Origin: CAZJYI01 sp964550025
GTDB lineage: Bacteria; Verrucomicrobiota; Kiritimatiellia; UBA8416; CAYOBW01
DNA: 64,000 nt
Assembly (NCBI GenBank): GCA_964550025.1
Contig: CAZJYI010000006.1
Span: forward strand, 74,668-138,667
Direction of reading: 5' to 3'
The notes under the pieces: model-generated
Seen by the model: the letters and a program-made list of their open reading frames with translations, nothing else
The model's database searches: none
Told to the model about the DNA's origin: nothing
Translations under genes and position numbers: made by a program
Shown here: one piece after another, positions 42,799 to 52,366 of the stretch
Layout: every line of letters starts with the position of its first letter
Position numbering within the stretch: the first letter of the stretch is position 1

Positions 42799-45441
42799 AT
42801 GATGAAGAAGCTCTTGTGTCTCATAGCCGTGTTGCTCATCGGGCAAGCTGTCTCCGTAAGCGCCAACACGATGAAGCTCTGGTACGCGAAACCGGCAACG
42901 GACTGGGAGAAAGAGGCCTTGCCGATCGGCAACGGCCGCCTTGGTGCAATGGTCTTCGGAGGCGTGGACCGCGAACGCATCCAGTTTAACGAAGACAGCA
43001 TGTGGACCGGTGACGCGAACCCCTCGGGCAACTATGGCAGCATGGGCGGTTACCAGGCGTTCGGCGATATCCACATCGAGCTCGCCGGTGGTTCCGCATC
43101 CGGCGACACCCTCGCCCCACCGGGCGTGCGATGCACGAGCGGTCACAAGGGGTACTACGAACAGGAGCGAGTGCATTCGAGTTGTGACGGGAATCCGGCC
43201 ACGAAGTGGTGCGTGGAACACAGGAACAAACCGGTCACCTGGGAGTTGCGCCTGCCGGACGGCAAAACCGATGTCATCACCTCCTACAGTATCACCTCCG
43301 CCAACGACGTGCCGGCTCGCGATCCGAAGACGTGGGTACTGGAGGGATCGACGGACGGGAAGGAATGGACGGTTCTGGATCGCCGCGAGAACGAGAAACC
43401 GTTTCCGAAACGACGCCAGACGCGTGCCTACAAGTTCGCCAACGGCCGCGCGTACGGTTGCTTTCGGATCCGCTTCCTGGCGTCGAGCGACCGCGCGCGC
43501 CTGCAGGTGTCGGAAATCGCGCTGGGTGACATGCGCACGCAGACAGTGCCGTCCGCGGAGGCCGTTCCCGGCTACCGTCGCGAGCTCGATCTGGACCGGG
43601 CCGTGCACCGGATCGCATACACGCGGGACGGCGTCGGCTACCGGCGCGAGTACTTCAGCAGCGCGCCTGACCAGGTGATGGTGTTTCGCCTCACCGCGGA
43701 CAAGCCGGGTTGCTATACGGGCAGCATTCGCCTCACGGACATGCACGACGCGAAGGTTGCAGGAGAAGGCGCTACCCTGACCGCTTCCGGCTCGCTCAAG
43801 AACGGGCTCAACTACGAAGCACGGCTGCGGGTGCTGCCTGAGGGCGGTTCGCTGCAGACTGCCGCCGACTGCGTGACCTTTGCGGGCTGCGACAGTCTCA
43901 CGCTTCTGCTGGCGGCGGGCACGGACTATCTGGATGATCCCGCTCGCAAGTGGCGTAGGGATCATCCGCGGGAACGCGTCGCGCAACAGCTCAAGGCCGC
44001 TGCCGGCAGATCGTACGAGCAGCTCCTGTCGCGTCACATGGCCGACTACCAGTCCCTGTTTCGTCGGGTGGCGCTGGATGTGGGTGCGACGTCGGAGGAG
44101 CGCCGACGGGAACCCACGGACAAACGTCTCGCGCTCTACAAGGAGGACGGCAACGATCGCGAGCTGGAGATGCTGTTGTTCCAATACGGCCGATACCTGA
44201 TCATCAGTTCCTCGCGGCCGGGCGCGCTTCCCGCCAATCTGCAGGGGCTTTGGAATCACAAGAACAACGCGCCGTGGCATTCGGACTATCACTCTAACAT
44301 CAACATACAGATGAACTACTGGCTCACGGAGCCGACCAACCTGGCCGAATGCCACAAGCCCTTCCTGCGCATGATCGATCGCCTGCGCGGGCCGAGCAAG
44401 ATCGCGACGCGCGCGGACAAGCGTTTCGAAGGCGTGCGAGGCTGGACGGTTCGCACCTCGCACAACATTTTCGGCGGCCATGGGTGGAAGTGGAACATCC
44501 CCGGCAGCGCCTGGTACGCGCAGCACATGTGGGAGCACTACGCCTTCGGCTTGGACAAGACGTACCTGAAAGACATGGCGTACCCGGTCCTGCGGGAAGT
44601 GTGCGAGTTCTGGGAAGACACGTTGAAGCAGCGTGCGGACGGGACGCTCGTGGTGCCGGACGGCTGGTCGCCGGAACACGGACCGACAGAGGACGGCGTG
44701 TCTTACGATCAGCAGATCGTCTATGACCTGTTCACCAACTACATCGAAGCCGAGGACGTTCTGGAACTCGATTCTACTTACCGCTACAAGATCGCCGACA
44801 TGCGTGACCGGCTTCTGAAACCAAAGATCGGCAAGTGGGGGCAGCTCCAGGAATGGGAAACCGACCGCGACGATCCGAAGAACCATCATCGTCACGTTTC
44901 GCACCTGTTCGCGTTGCATCCCGGCCGGCAGATCGCCCCACGAACGACGCCGGAGCTGGCGAAGGCGGCCGAGGTCTCGTTGCGCGCGCGTGGCGACGGT
45001 GGCACCGGGTGGTCGAAGGCGTGGAAGATCAGTTTCTGGGCCCGATTGCTGGACGGCGATCACGCCTTCAAGATGCTGAGCGAACTGTTGAAGCGTAACA
45101 TCATGCCCAACTTCTATGACACGCACCCGCCGTTCCAGATCGACGGCAATTTCGGCGCTACCGCGGGTGTGGCCGAGATGCTGCTGCAGTCGCACGCCGG
45201 ACAGATCGATCTGCTCCCGGCGTTGCCGGAAGCGTGGGCGACGGGCAGCGTGACGGGGCTCCGGGCACGCGGCGCCGTGGAAGTCGACATGGCGTGGAAG
45301 GCTGGCAAGCTCACGCGTGCCGTCCTGCGCTCAGACCGGACGCATTCCTGCGGCGTGCGCTACGGCGAGAAGACGGCGGAGCACACGGTACAGGCCGGCA
45401 AGCCGCTGGTGCTGGGCCATGAACTCAGCGTGGGGATGTAA
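42799..45441 (+). CDS. GH95 alpha-L-fucosidase with inserted F5/8-type domain
   Basis: 880 residues from ATG 42799 (AGGAGG 6 bp upstream). A signal peptide (LLCLIAVLLIGQAVSVSA) sends it out. The GH95 N-terminal beta-domain (LWYAKPATDWEKEALPIGNGRLGAM) is split: a ~130-residue segment at ~115-250 (SCDGNPATKWCVE, WELRLPDGK, YSITSANDVPARDPKTW) is a discoidin/F5/8-type carbohydrate-binding fold. The (alpha/alpha)6 barrel has N500 and N502 (NINIQMNYW), E626 (WSPEHGP) and D782 (QIDGNFG), equivalent to the catalytic set of GH95 1,2-alpha-L-fucosidases. Alpha-L-galactosidase is the main alternative. Confidence 0.9.
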   Translation: MMKKLLCLIAVLLIGQAVSVSANTMKLWYAKPATDWEKEALPIGNGRLGAMVFGGVDRERIQFNEDSMWTGDANPSGNYGSMGGYQAFGDIHIELAGGSASGDTLAPPGVRCTSGHKGYYEQERVHSSCDGNPATKWCVEHRNKPVTWELRLPDGKTDVITSYSITSANDVPARDPKTWVLEGSTDGKEWTVLDRRENEKPFPKRRQTRAYKFANGRAYGCFRIRFLASSDRARLQVSEIALGDMRTQTVPSAEAVPGYRRELDLDRAVHRIAYTRDGVGYRREYFSSAPDQVMVFRLTADKPGCYTGSIRLTDMHDAKVAGEGATLTASGSLKNGLNYEARLRVLPEGGSLQTAADCVTFAGCDSLTLLLAAGTDYLDDPARKWRRDHPRERVAQQLKAAAGRSYEQLLSRHMADYQSLFRRVALDVGATSEERRREPTDKRLALYKEDGNDRELEMLLFQYGRYLIISSSRPGALPANLQGLWNHKNNAPWHSDYHSNINIQMNYWLTEPTNLAECHKPFLRMIDRLRGPSKIATRADKRFEGVRGWTVRTSHNIFGGHGWKWNIPGSAWYAQHMWEHYAFGLDKTYLKDMAYPVLREVCEFWEDTLKQRADGTLVVPDGWSPEHGPTEDGVSYDQQIVYDLFTNYIEAEDVLELDSTYRYKIADMRDRLLKPKIGKWGQLQEWETDRDDPKNHHRHVSHLFALHPGRQIAPRTTPELAKAAEVSLRARGDGGTGWSKAWKISFWARLLDGDHAFKMLSELLKRNIMPNFYDTHPPFQIDGNFGATAGVAEMLLQSHAGQIDLLPALPEAWATGSVTGLRARGAVEVDMAWKAGKLTRAVLRSDRTHSCGVRYGEKTAEHTVQAGKPLVLGHELSVGM

Positions 45442-45596
45442 TCGTCGTCACGTCGTCCCTGCATGAGGGGTGTCTCCCACGAAGCGGGCAGGGGAGCTTC
45501 GCGTATACGATTATGTGTACGAGTACGGACCGACGGTGTCGGGCCGTGCCCCGTACACGTGCTCCTACACCCCAATCGCCCTGGTCGTTCCCCGGT

Positions 45597-47252
45597 CTAT
45601 CCCCACCTCTCGTCGACCAGGATATCCGGTGCTTCCGGGTCCCATGCTGGATCCAGCACTTCTTTGCGTAATAACACCTCTCCCTCCTCGGACAGGGAGA
45701 TGACATGCGCTTTCGGGACGCCAGCCGACGGGGTGGGGTGGTCTTCCCGGTAGAATCCTCCCCGGCTCTCTTCCCGTTCCATGGTTGCCGCGGTCAGCGC
45801 CTTTCCGAGGATCAACAAGTTCCTGACTTCCACCGGCAACGCGTCTGGATCTTCCGCCGCGGCACGGGTCTCTCTCTCGATGTCCGTCAGCAAGGCACGG
45901 AAGCGGTTGACGGAGTTTGTGCTCTTCACGACCAACAGGTTGTCCCACGCAGATTGGCGAAGCTTCGCGATCAGGGGAACGAATCTCGCCGCCTTTTCCG
46001 GGTCCGCGGCCAGCAGTGTCGCCGTTGCATGGGGGAGCCGATCGGGATTGGGCGCTTTGCATGCGTATTCGGCTGCCTGTTCGCCCGCGATTCTCCCGGA
46101 GATCATGCATCCGGCCAGCATATTGCCTCCGATGCGATCCGCGCCGTGCAACCCGCCGGCGTTCTCCCCAACGGCATAGAGCCCGCGGACCGTGGTGTCC
46201 ATCCTCCGATTGACCCGTATGCCTCCGTTGCAGCACTGGAAACCCATGCTCACTTCCAGGGGCTCACGCGCCCCGTCGATCCCGCGCGACCGGAAGAAAC
46301 GGTCCTGAATACTCTCTTTGAAAAGGGGGCAGTCTCTCAAGTCCACGTAGATGCCGCCGGACGGCGTTCCTCGGCCGGCCTTGATTTCCGCCACAATTCC
46401 GATGGCGAGGTACCGCGATGCTCTGTCCCGCACGCTGAAAGGCGCATGGAGGATGTTCTCCCGGACGCACGCTTCCCTGGTGACGCCCGGGGGAAGATAG
46501 CGCGGAAGGAACTCCTCGCCCTCCCGATTACTGAGATGAGCCAGGGCTTCCTCACTTCTGAAATGAACGAGGTTCCTGGTTGGTGCCGTTGTCATGGCAA
46601 AGATCTGCATGAACTCCAGGTTGATCGCCTCGGCGCCCGCCCTCAGCCCCAGGGCGTAGCCGTCACCAGCGACTCCGTTCGGATGCACGTTGACGGAGAA
46701 CAGTCCGGCATCACCGCCCGCGGCCAGAATGACCGCCTTCCCGTTCAGCGCAAACGTCTCCGCCGTAGATTCATTGACGCAGACCACACCGTGGCAGGTA
46801 CCGTCTCTCACCAGGATGTCGGCTACCGTGATTTCCTCGAAGAGCCGTGCATGCTTGCGGACAAATCCGAAGCGCGAGCGCACGAGCGGTGTGCCCAGAC
46901 AGCCAGCAGAGGGACGGTTGTAGCAGCCCATGATCTCGCCGGCGAGGGGCTTCATTCGCACGAGCTCCTCCACGAAGAAGGAGGCCATGTCCCTGCCCAG
47001 CATTCCCAGGCCGGCGTTGATGATCATGTCCCGGAACCGGTCGGCATCGAATGACGCGTCCAGGAGCCGGTATAAGGATGGTCTGCCCAACTCTGTTGCA
47101 CCACATCCGGAGGCCCCGGAGCCGCGCCCGCCGACCGCGCCGATCTTGCCCTTACTGATCAACGCCGTTTCCGCTCCCGCGCGCAGCGCCTGTCCGGCGG
47201 CGCAGACGCCGGCCAGTCCACCGCCGACAACGATCACATCAACGGCTTTCAA
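45597..47252 (-). CDS. FAD-dependent oxidoreductase (fumarate reductase / succinate dehydrogenase flavoprotein-like)
   Basis: 551 residues. The dinucleotide-binding motif GGGLAG (10-15) opens the protein, followed by SGASGCGATE and the flavin-binding AVILAAGGDAG. Then come the capping domain, GLYAVGENAGGLHGADRIGGNMLAGC (in two motifs) and a helical C-terminal domain. The layout is that of fumarate reductase/L-aspartate oxidase flavoproteins. No iron-sulfur or cytochrome subunit gene is adjacent. Its start lies within the end of the upstream Gfo/Idh gene (14-bp overlap), so the two are translationally coupled and may act on one substrate in sequence. Confidence 0.85.
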   Translation of the reverse strand: MKAVDVIVVGGGLAGVCAAGQALRAGAETALISKGKIGAVGGRGSGASGCGATELGRPSLYRLLDASFDADRFRDMIINAGLGMLGRDMASFFVEELVRMKPLAGEIMGCYNRPSAGCLGTPLVRSRFGFVRKHARLFEEITVADILVRDGTCHGVVCVNESTAETFALNGKAVILAAGGDAGLFSVNVHPNGVAGDGYALGLRAGAEAINLEFMQIFAMTTAPTRNLVHFRSEEALAHLSNREGEEFLPRYLPPGVTREACVRENILHAPFSVRDRASRYLAIGIVAEIKAGRGTPSGGIYVDLRDCPLFKESIQDRFFRSRGIDGAREPLEVSMGFQCCNGGIRVNRRMDTTVRGLYAVGENAGGLHGADRIGGNMLAGCMISGRIAGEQAAEYACKAPNPDRLPHATATLLAADPEKAARFVPLIAKLRQSAWDNLLVVKSTNSVNRFRALLTDIERETRAAAEDPDALPVEVRNLLILGKALTAATMEREESRGGFYREDHPTPSAGVPKAHVISLSEEGEVLLRKEVLDPAWDPEAPDILVDERWG

Positions 47253-48282
47253 GTGGATCCCTCGCGGCCGGAGATGCCGTGCTTGCGGGGTTCCCCGTCC
47301 GGGCCGATTCGACGGCTGCCAGCACTACCGCCAGGTTGCGCAGTCCGTTCTCTCCGTCGGTCTCGGGGCGTTCTCCGGTGCGGATACACCGGGCAAACTC
47401 GGCCATCTGCTCGACGACGGCGGGCATCGGGGCAGTTACATCGGCGGCCGGCGCCACGGCTTCGTGGACCTCCCCGTCTTCCCAGGAATCCGCCGTTAGC
47501 GTGAGGCCCCCGAGCTCGTTGTAGACCGCGTTCTTCTTCGTGCCGTAGACCCTGATCCAATGCGAGAAACTGGAGAGATAGGTAGAGCCGAGATAGCCGC
47601 GCAGTCCCGACTCGAAGTCCAACAGCGTTGCCGTCACGCAGGGCATCTCCACCTGCAGCCCTTTGCTGTCCTGCCAGCTCAACACCCGGCTGACCCGTCC
47701 AAAGAGATACTGCAGGGCATCAATGACGTGAATGCCAATCTGGATCAGTGTTCCGCCCGGGCATTCCCCCTCGCGCCCGCGCCAGTCTCCTTCGGCGATC
47801 TTCAGGCCGGTGGGGGTGCAGTAGTTGGCTTCCACCAGGCGGACGTCGCCCAGCGCGCCGGATGCCAGGATCTCCTTCAGTTTTCGCAACGCGGGCTCGC
47901 GGCGGGTTTGGTGTTCCACGGCCAGGACCACGTGGTTACGGGCGCAGACGTCAATCATCCGCCTTGCCGCGGCAAGGGTCGTCGCAATGGGCTTGGTGAC
48001 GAAGACGTGTTTGCCGTTCGAGGCGGCCCGGATCACATCATCCTCGTGGGCCGTGTTGGCGCTCATAACAACCACGCCGTCAAGCCCGTCGTCGTCAAGC
48101 AGTTCCCGGTGCCGTGCGCACGCCTTGCAGCCGTACTCCGCTGCGAAGGCTCCCCGGGTGTCTGAATGTCGGGAGTAGCAGTGCGTGATTCGCACGTCGG
48201 GAAGCCGGTCGACCGCCAGGAAGATCTGCCGGCTCCAGTTTCCCAGGCCGACGACGCCAAGATGGATTTCATTGTTCGACAT
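47239..48282 (-). CDS. Gfo/Idh/MocA oxidoreductase, cytoplasmic
   Basis: 347 residues without a leader. GVVGLGNWSRQIF is the Rossmann motif, VTKPIATT the catalytic-region lysine, and GTLIQIGIHVIDALQYLFG the C-terminal-domain motif. Its last codons overlap the flavoprotein start by 14 bp in another frame. It is the first gene of this two-gene unit; the 228-bp gap upstream shows no gene. Substrate is not evident. Confidence 0.87.
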   Translation of the reverse strand: MSNNEIHLGVVGLGNWSRQIFLAVDRLPDVRITHCYSRHSDTRGAFAAEYGCKACARHRELLDDDGLDGVVVMSANTAHEDDVIRAASNGKHVFVTKPIATTLAAARRMIDVCARNHVVLAVEHQTRREPALRKLKEILASGALGDVRLVEANYCTPTGLKIAEGDWRGREGECPGGTLIQIGIHVIDALQYLFGRVSRVLSWQDSKGLQVEMPCVTATLLDFESGLRGYLGSTYLSSFSHWIRVYGTKKNAVYNELGGLTLTADSWEDGEVHEAVAPAADVTAPMPAVVEQMAEFARCIRTGERPETDGENGLRNLAVVLAAVESARTGNPASTASPAARDPLESR

Positions 48283-48510
48283 AGTCTCCAGCCGGATCAG
48301 GACCTCTTTCTTCTACCTGCCCACAAGCAGGCATGAACTGCACGGATTCCCACTCTCTGTCTTTATCTTCGTCTTTGCCCTCATCTCTCTCTACGCAGAC
48401 GAAGGTAAAGATTATGGCGAAGAGAGAAGGGCGGTGAGTTGTGTGATTTCGTCTGTGCTCTCGTTCTCGTCGTAGTCTTCACCTTCGCCGCCTCGTGGGA
48501 AACAGACAGG

Positions 48511-49248
48511 TTACGATTCCGGCGTACTGTCATTGACGATCTTCAGCCGGATATCCTTGAACTGCACGACCATGCCGGGATCGTGTATCTGCAGGAGGAT
48601 CATTCCCTTATCAAGTCGCCTTTCCGGCGGCAGATGTTCCGTGAACTCCGAGGCCGGTTTCCCGTTGATGAAGAACTTGAAGGTATTGCCCCGGGCGATG
48701 ATGTGAACCGTGTTCCAGCCTCCTTTGTGGATGTCATCTATTGTGACCGCCCCATTGAGCGCGGACTTGCTCGGCTTGTCATTCGCGTCGATTACCAGCC
48801 GGTCGCCGCGGAAACAGGCGTGTTCGCGGCGACCGGGGGTGTGGAAGTCCCAGGCGCCGAGGATCCTCTTGCCGATCCCCACGTGCCCCAAGTCGGCGTG
48901 GTAGCTTTGGAACTGCCGGCGGCCGGTCTCGTCTCCGCGTGCGCGGATACTGATTCCACTGTTGCCCCTGCCCGGAAAGCGGTAGCTGAGTTTGAGCTCC
49001 AGGTCCGCGATCCCGTCCCTTTCGAAAGCCAGGTAGCCTTTCCCCTTGTTCCCGTCACCGACGATCATTCCGTCTCTCACGGACCAGGCCGGTGCCGTTT
49101 TGGCCGGTACGGCGCGCCAACCGTTGAGCGTTTTGCCGTCGAAGATGGCGGTGAATCCCTCGTCATCCGCTTTCGGTTCCCCGGTTGTCGCAGAGGCGGC
49201 GATGCAGACGGTGATTGCCGCCATACAAAGAAACAACGCTTTCTTCAT
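48511..49248 (-). CDS. DUF1080 (3-keto-disaccharide hydrolase family) exported protein
   Basis: 245 residues. The signal peptide (ALFLCMAAITVCIAASA) is followed by FTAIFDGKTLNGWRAVP, the GNSGISIRARGDE strand, GAWDFHTPGR and WNTVHIIARGNTFKFFINGKP, all DUF1080 landmarks. It lies 16 bp downstream of a Tat-exported Gfo/Idh gene, which itself is 2 bp downstream of another. The three genes form a tight operon that fits oxidation of a sugar C3 followed by glycosidic cleavage. Confidence 0.9.
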   Translation of the reverse strand: MKKALFLCMAAITVCIAASATTGEPKADDEGFTAIFDGKTLNGWRAVPAKTAPAWSVRDGMIVGDGNKGKGYLAFERDGIADLELKLSYRFPGRGNSGISIRARGDETGRRQFQSYHADLGHVGIGKRILGAWDFHTPGRREHACFRGDRLVIDANDKPSKSALNGAVTIDDIHKGGWNTVHIIARGNTFKFFINGKPASEFTEHLPPERRLDKGMILLQIHDPGMVVQFKDIRLKIVNDSTPES

Positions 49249-49264
49249 AGTCTCATGGTCCTCT

Positions 49265-50728
49265 TCACCCGGTCGTCTCCGCGCCGGCGATGACGAACTC
49301 CTTCCGGTATGTCTTGGTCATCAGTGCGTTTGCCGCGCCGGCGTGTGGGCCGGTGAACACTTCCTTCTCAGGATCGAACGCGAGTAACGGCCCGAGAGCG
49401 GCCTTCTCCTTCGATATGTCGATTTCGTTGGCATCCAAGTGCGCCTGAAAACGCTCAAAGGCGTCTGGCATGCCGCGGTGGCCTTTGAGCTCCTCCACGA
49501 TCCGGTCGGGCTCCGTCTGCTTTCCCAGCAGGTGCGAGATATTGCCCATGTGGCAGAGTGAGCTGGAAACGTGACCGTCCGCGATCTCCGCGGTCAGTTC
49601 TTCACGCTGGCGGGAACGCACGGCGTCGATGAAGTTCTGCTGGTGATTCCCCGCGCCGCGTGCCTTGAATTGCTTGATCTTCTTCCCATTGCTGTCATGG
49701 GCCGCCCCGCCGCCAAACTCTCCAAAGGCGTAGTACCCCCCCTCGCAGTGCACGACGTTGCCGCAGCGAATCCCCTTGTAGTGGGCCCGGGTGCGGGTGC
49801 CCTTCTTCATCGGCATTCCCGTGACCTCGAACAGGATGGGGACGGGCGTGTAGTCGAAGAAGAGGATCTGCGTGTTTGCCGTCTCGCCGTCATCATTCCA
49901 GCCGAAGCGCCCGCCCATGCTGATGACCGCCGGCGCCAGCTTGTCTTCCCCGATGGCGAGTCGTGCCATGTTCATGTGATGGATGCCCTGGTTGCCCAGA
50001 TCCCCGTTGCCGGTGTCCCAGATCCAGTGCCAGTCGTAGTGCAGCCTGCTACGCATCAGGGGCTTCTTCGGGGCAGGGCCGCACCAGAGGTCGTAATCGA
50101 TGTGGTTCGGAATCGGAGTGGGCTTTGTCACTCTGCCGATGCTGCGGCGATTCTCGTAACACAGCCCTCTTGAAAGCACGATCTTCCCGATGTGCCCTTC
50201 GCGGATATACGCGAAGCCCTCCTTGCAGCCCTCACCCGAGCTGAGCTGCGTCCCGGACTGAACGATGCGATCGTGCTTCCGCGCGGCTTCGATCATCCGT
50301 TGACCTTCCCAGATCGTGTGGCAGACCGGCTTCTCGACATAGATGTCTTTCCCCGCTTCGCAGCCCCATACCGTCACCGGCGCGTGCCAGTGATTACACG
50401 AAGCCGTGCAGACGGCATCGATGTCCTTGTCTTCCAGCAGCTTTCGGTAGTCGGTGTACCTGTCGACCTTCTTGAAGGGCTTCGCTGCCTGCGCCAGGCG
50501 CTGACCGTCGGGGTCGCAAAGCGCAACCACTCTGACCCCCTTCATCTTGTTGAAAACCCCGGCATGCTGGCGGCCCTTGCCGCCGAGACCGACGACGGCG
50601 ACGCGGATGTCGTTGTTCGCTCCGACCACGTTGGCCCAGGACGCCGCCGGCCAAACGACCGCCGCTCCCATGCCGCCGGCCACTGCGGCCGACCGCCGGA
50701 TGAAAGACCTGCGGTTCATTCTCTTCAT
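49265..50728 (-). CDS. Tat-exported Gfo/Idh/MocA oxidoreductase
   Basis: 487 residues from ATG 50728, two bases after the upstream stop; the ATG at 50719 (MNRRSF) is an alternative. Twin-arginine leader NRRSFIRRSAA, Rossmann VVGLGGKGRQH, lysine in VEKPVCHT, and the GNQGIHHMNMARL C-terminal-domain motif. The C-terminal tail is longer than in the other copies. Tat export implies folding around NAD(P) before secretion. It is the middle gene of the DUF1080 operon. Confidence 0.9.
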   Translation of the reverse strand: MKRMNRRSFIRRSAAVAGGMGAAVVWPAASWANVVGANNDIRVAVVGLGGKGRQHAGVFNKMKGVRVVALCDPDGQRLAQAAKPFKKVDRYTDYRKLLEDKDIDAVCTASCNHWHAPVTVWGCEAGKDIYVEKPVCHTIWEGQRMIEAARKHDRIVQSGTQLSSGEGCKEGFAYIREGHIGKIVLSRGLCYENRRSIGRVTKPTPIPNHIDYDLWCGPAPKKPLMRSRLHYDWHWIWDTGNGDLGNQGIHHMNMARLAIGEDKLAPAVISMGGRFGWNDDGETANTQILFFDYTPVPILFEVTGMPMKKGTRTRAHYKGIRCGNVVHCEGGYYAFGEFGGGAAHDSNGKKIKQFKARGAGNHQQNFIDAVRSRQREELTAEIADGHVSSSLCHMGNISHLLGKQTEPDRIVEELKGHRGMPDAFERFQAHLDANEIDISKEKAALGPLLAFDPEKEVFTGPHAGAANALMTKTYRKEFVIAGAETTG

Positions 50729-50730
50729 GT

Positions 50731-52029
50731 CTAGCTCTCGGCTTCCCAATTGCGCGGGGGAGGCCCGGAGCGCATCTTGTTTGCCGCCTCGTCGTTCAGG
50801 AACTCCTCCTTCTTCGGGTCCCATTTGAGCTTCCGTCCAAGCACGATCGCAATCACGCCCATGTGCAGTGTGGTCGACACGAGGTGCATGTCCGACGCCT
50901 GGTAGGTCGTCGGTTTGCGCGACTTGACGCCGTCGAGGAAGTCGCGCTGCTCCCGCGGGGGCAGCGGCCAGTGCCGGCTTGTCTCCGGCGTGTAGCGGGT
51001 CTTGAGTATCTCCTGGCTGCTGGCTTCCAGCCCCGCGCTCCATGTCTTGCGGCGGACCCACCCCTTGTCGCCCTCGAACTGGAGGAAGCAGCTATTCGGT
51101 TTCCACCCCCTGCCCGGACCGTTCTTTACGCGCATCTCAACCCCGTTGGCATAGCGATATGTCAGATCGAAGGAGACGGGCACGTCCGTCTCCATGGCCA
51201 CGGGTATCTCGCCCGTTCCCTCGACTTCGACGGCACTGCCGCCGGGCGCGTCGGCGCCGAGCTGAGCGGTGTCGACGAGGTGTGCGCCCATATCGAGTAT
51301 GGCCCCCTTTGCGTAGTTGCCGATGTTTCGCCAGTGCCAGCCGCCCGTTCGGTTGGGCGTGTACTCGTGGTAAGGCGCCGGCCCCTGCCACAGGTTCCAG
51401 TCAAGGTCCTCCGGCGGCATCGCGGGCTTTTCCTTTGGGAAGGTAAGACCGCCCGGGAGCGACACGTCGATACGCCCGAGCTTCCCGATGGCCCCGTTCT
51501 TCACCCACTCGACCATCTTGTGGAAGTGGATCAGGGACCGGTCTTCGAGCCCAACCTGGAATACCGCGTTCTGCTTCTCGACGGCGTCCACCAACGTACG
51601 GCCCTCCGCGATATTGAGCGTTGGCTTTTCGCAGAAGACGTCCTTGCCGGCCTTGAGAGCCATCAGGGACATGGGGACGTGCCAGTGGTCCGGCGTGGAG
51701 ATGACAACCGCGTCGATGGACGGGTCGTCGATGATCTTTCGGAAGTCCCGGTAGGCCTTGCAGCCCTTTGTGCCGTACACCTTGTCCACTTGCGCGCGAG
51801 CCCTTTCGGCCTTGCTGCGGTAGGCATCGCAGGTCGCGAGAACCTGGGCGTCCTTCTCCCTGAGAAAGGTGTTCATATTGGCGCCCACGCCCTGGCCGCC
51901 CATGCCGATGCAACCCAGCGTGATGCGCTTGGAGGGGGCGTCTTCACCGAGGACCCCGGCGGGAATGATCGTTGGGAAAGCCGCCATCGCACCGGCGTAT
52001 TTGAGAAAACTGCGTCTGGTCTGCTGCAT
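50731..52029 (-). CDS. Tat-exported Gfo/Idh/MocA oxidoreductase
   Basis: 432 residues. Leader TRRSFLKYAGAM with twin arginines, Rossmann CIGMGGQGVGANM, lysine in CEKPTLNI, and the GAILDMGAHLVDTAQL domain motif. It is the first gene of the operon with a second Tat-type Gfo/Idh and DUF1080. Two related exported dehydrogenases could form a heteromer or handle two substrates (inference). Confidence 0.9.
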   Translation of the reverse strand: MQQTRRSFLKYAGAMAAFPTIIPAGVLGEDAPSKRITLGCIGMGGQGVGANMNTFLREKDAQVLATCDAYRSKAERARAQVDKVYGTKGCKAYRDFRKIIDDPSIDAVVISTPDHWHVPMSLMALKAGKDVFCEKPTLNIAEGRTLVDAVEKQNAVFQVGLEDRSLIHFHKMVEWVKNGAIGKLGRIDVSLPGGLTFPKEKPAMPPEDLDWNLWQGPAPYHEYTPNRTGGWHWRNIGNYAKGAILDMGAHLVDTAQLGADAPGGSAVEVEGTGEIPVAMETDVPVSFDLTYRYANGVEMRVKNGPGRGWKPNSCFLQFEGDKGWVRRKTWSAGLEASSQEILKTRYTPETSRHWPLPPREQRDFLDGVKSRKPTTYQASDMHLVSTTLHMGVIAIVLGRKLKWDPKKEEFLNDEAANKMRSGPPPRNWEAES

Positions 52030-52366
52030 GGCGATTCAAGCCTCCTTTGGTGATGTTGAGCGTCGCAGATCGCTCCGTTCACCCCGGTTCCGCGGAAGGG
52101 CAGGGTAGTACCACGTTCTTCACGAGATATGCATGACACCTGGTGCAGGGAATGTCCAGCACGATTCCGGCCGGCAATGGGCGCCTCGTCTTTCGCGGAT
52201 CGTCGCCATTTTCTGCGTGAAAACACCCTGAACATTGCTCTAACATGAACCGCAGTTGAGCGGAAACATCCTTAAGCCGCTGCATCCGGCCGATAGCACT
52301 GTGGCGGCGGGGAAGGCGTATCAGGGCACGGGAGGAGCAGGGACAGCAAGAAGGAGGCCGTGAGGC
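52030..52366. other. Divergent intergenic region, no gene seen
   Basis: This separates the minus-strand Gfo/Idh operon from the plus-strand GH13 phosphorylase gene. It must hold both promoters, but no strong -35/-10 pair stands out. An AAGGAGG ribosome-binding site precedes the GH13 ATG by 9 bp. Confidence 0.5.

Noticed and set aside
42421..45195. A 924-codon minus-strand frame
   Set aside because: It is antisense to the GH95 gene, whose catalytic motifs are intact; the minus product has no motifs.
45705..47054. A 449-codon plus-strand frame
   Set aside because: It is antisense to the flavoprotein gene with clear FAD motifs.
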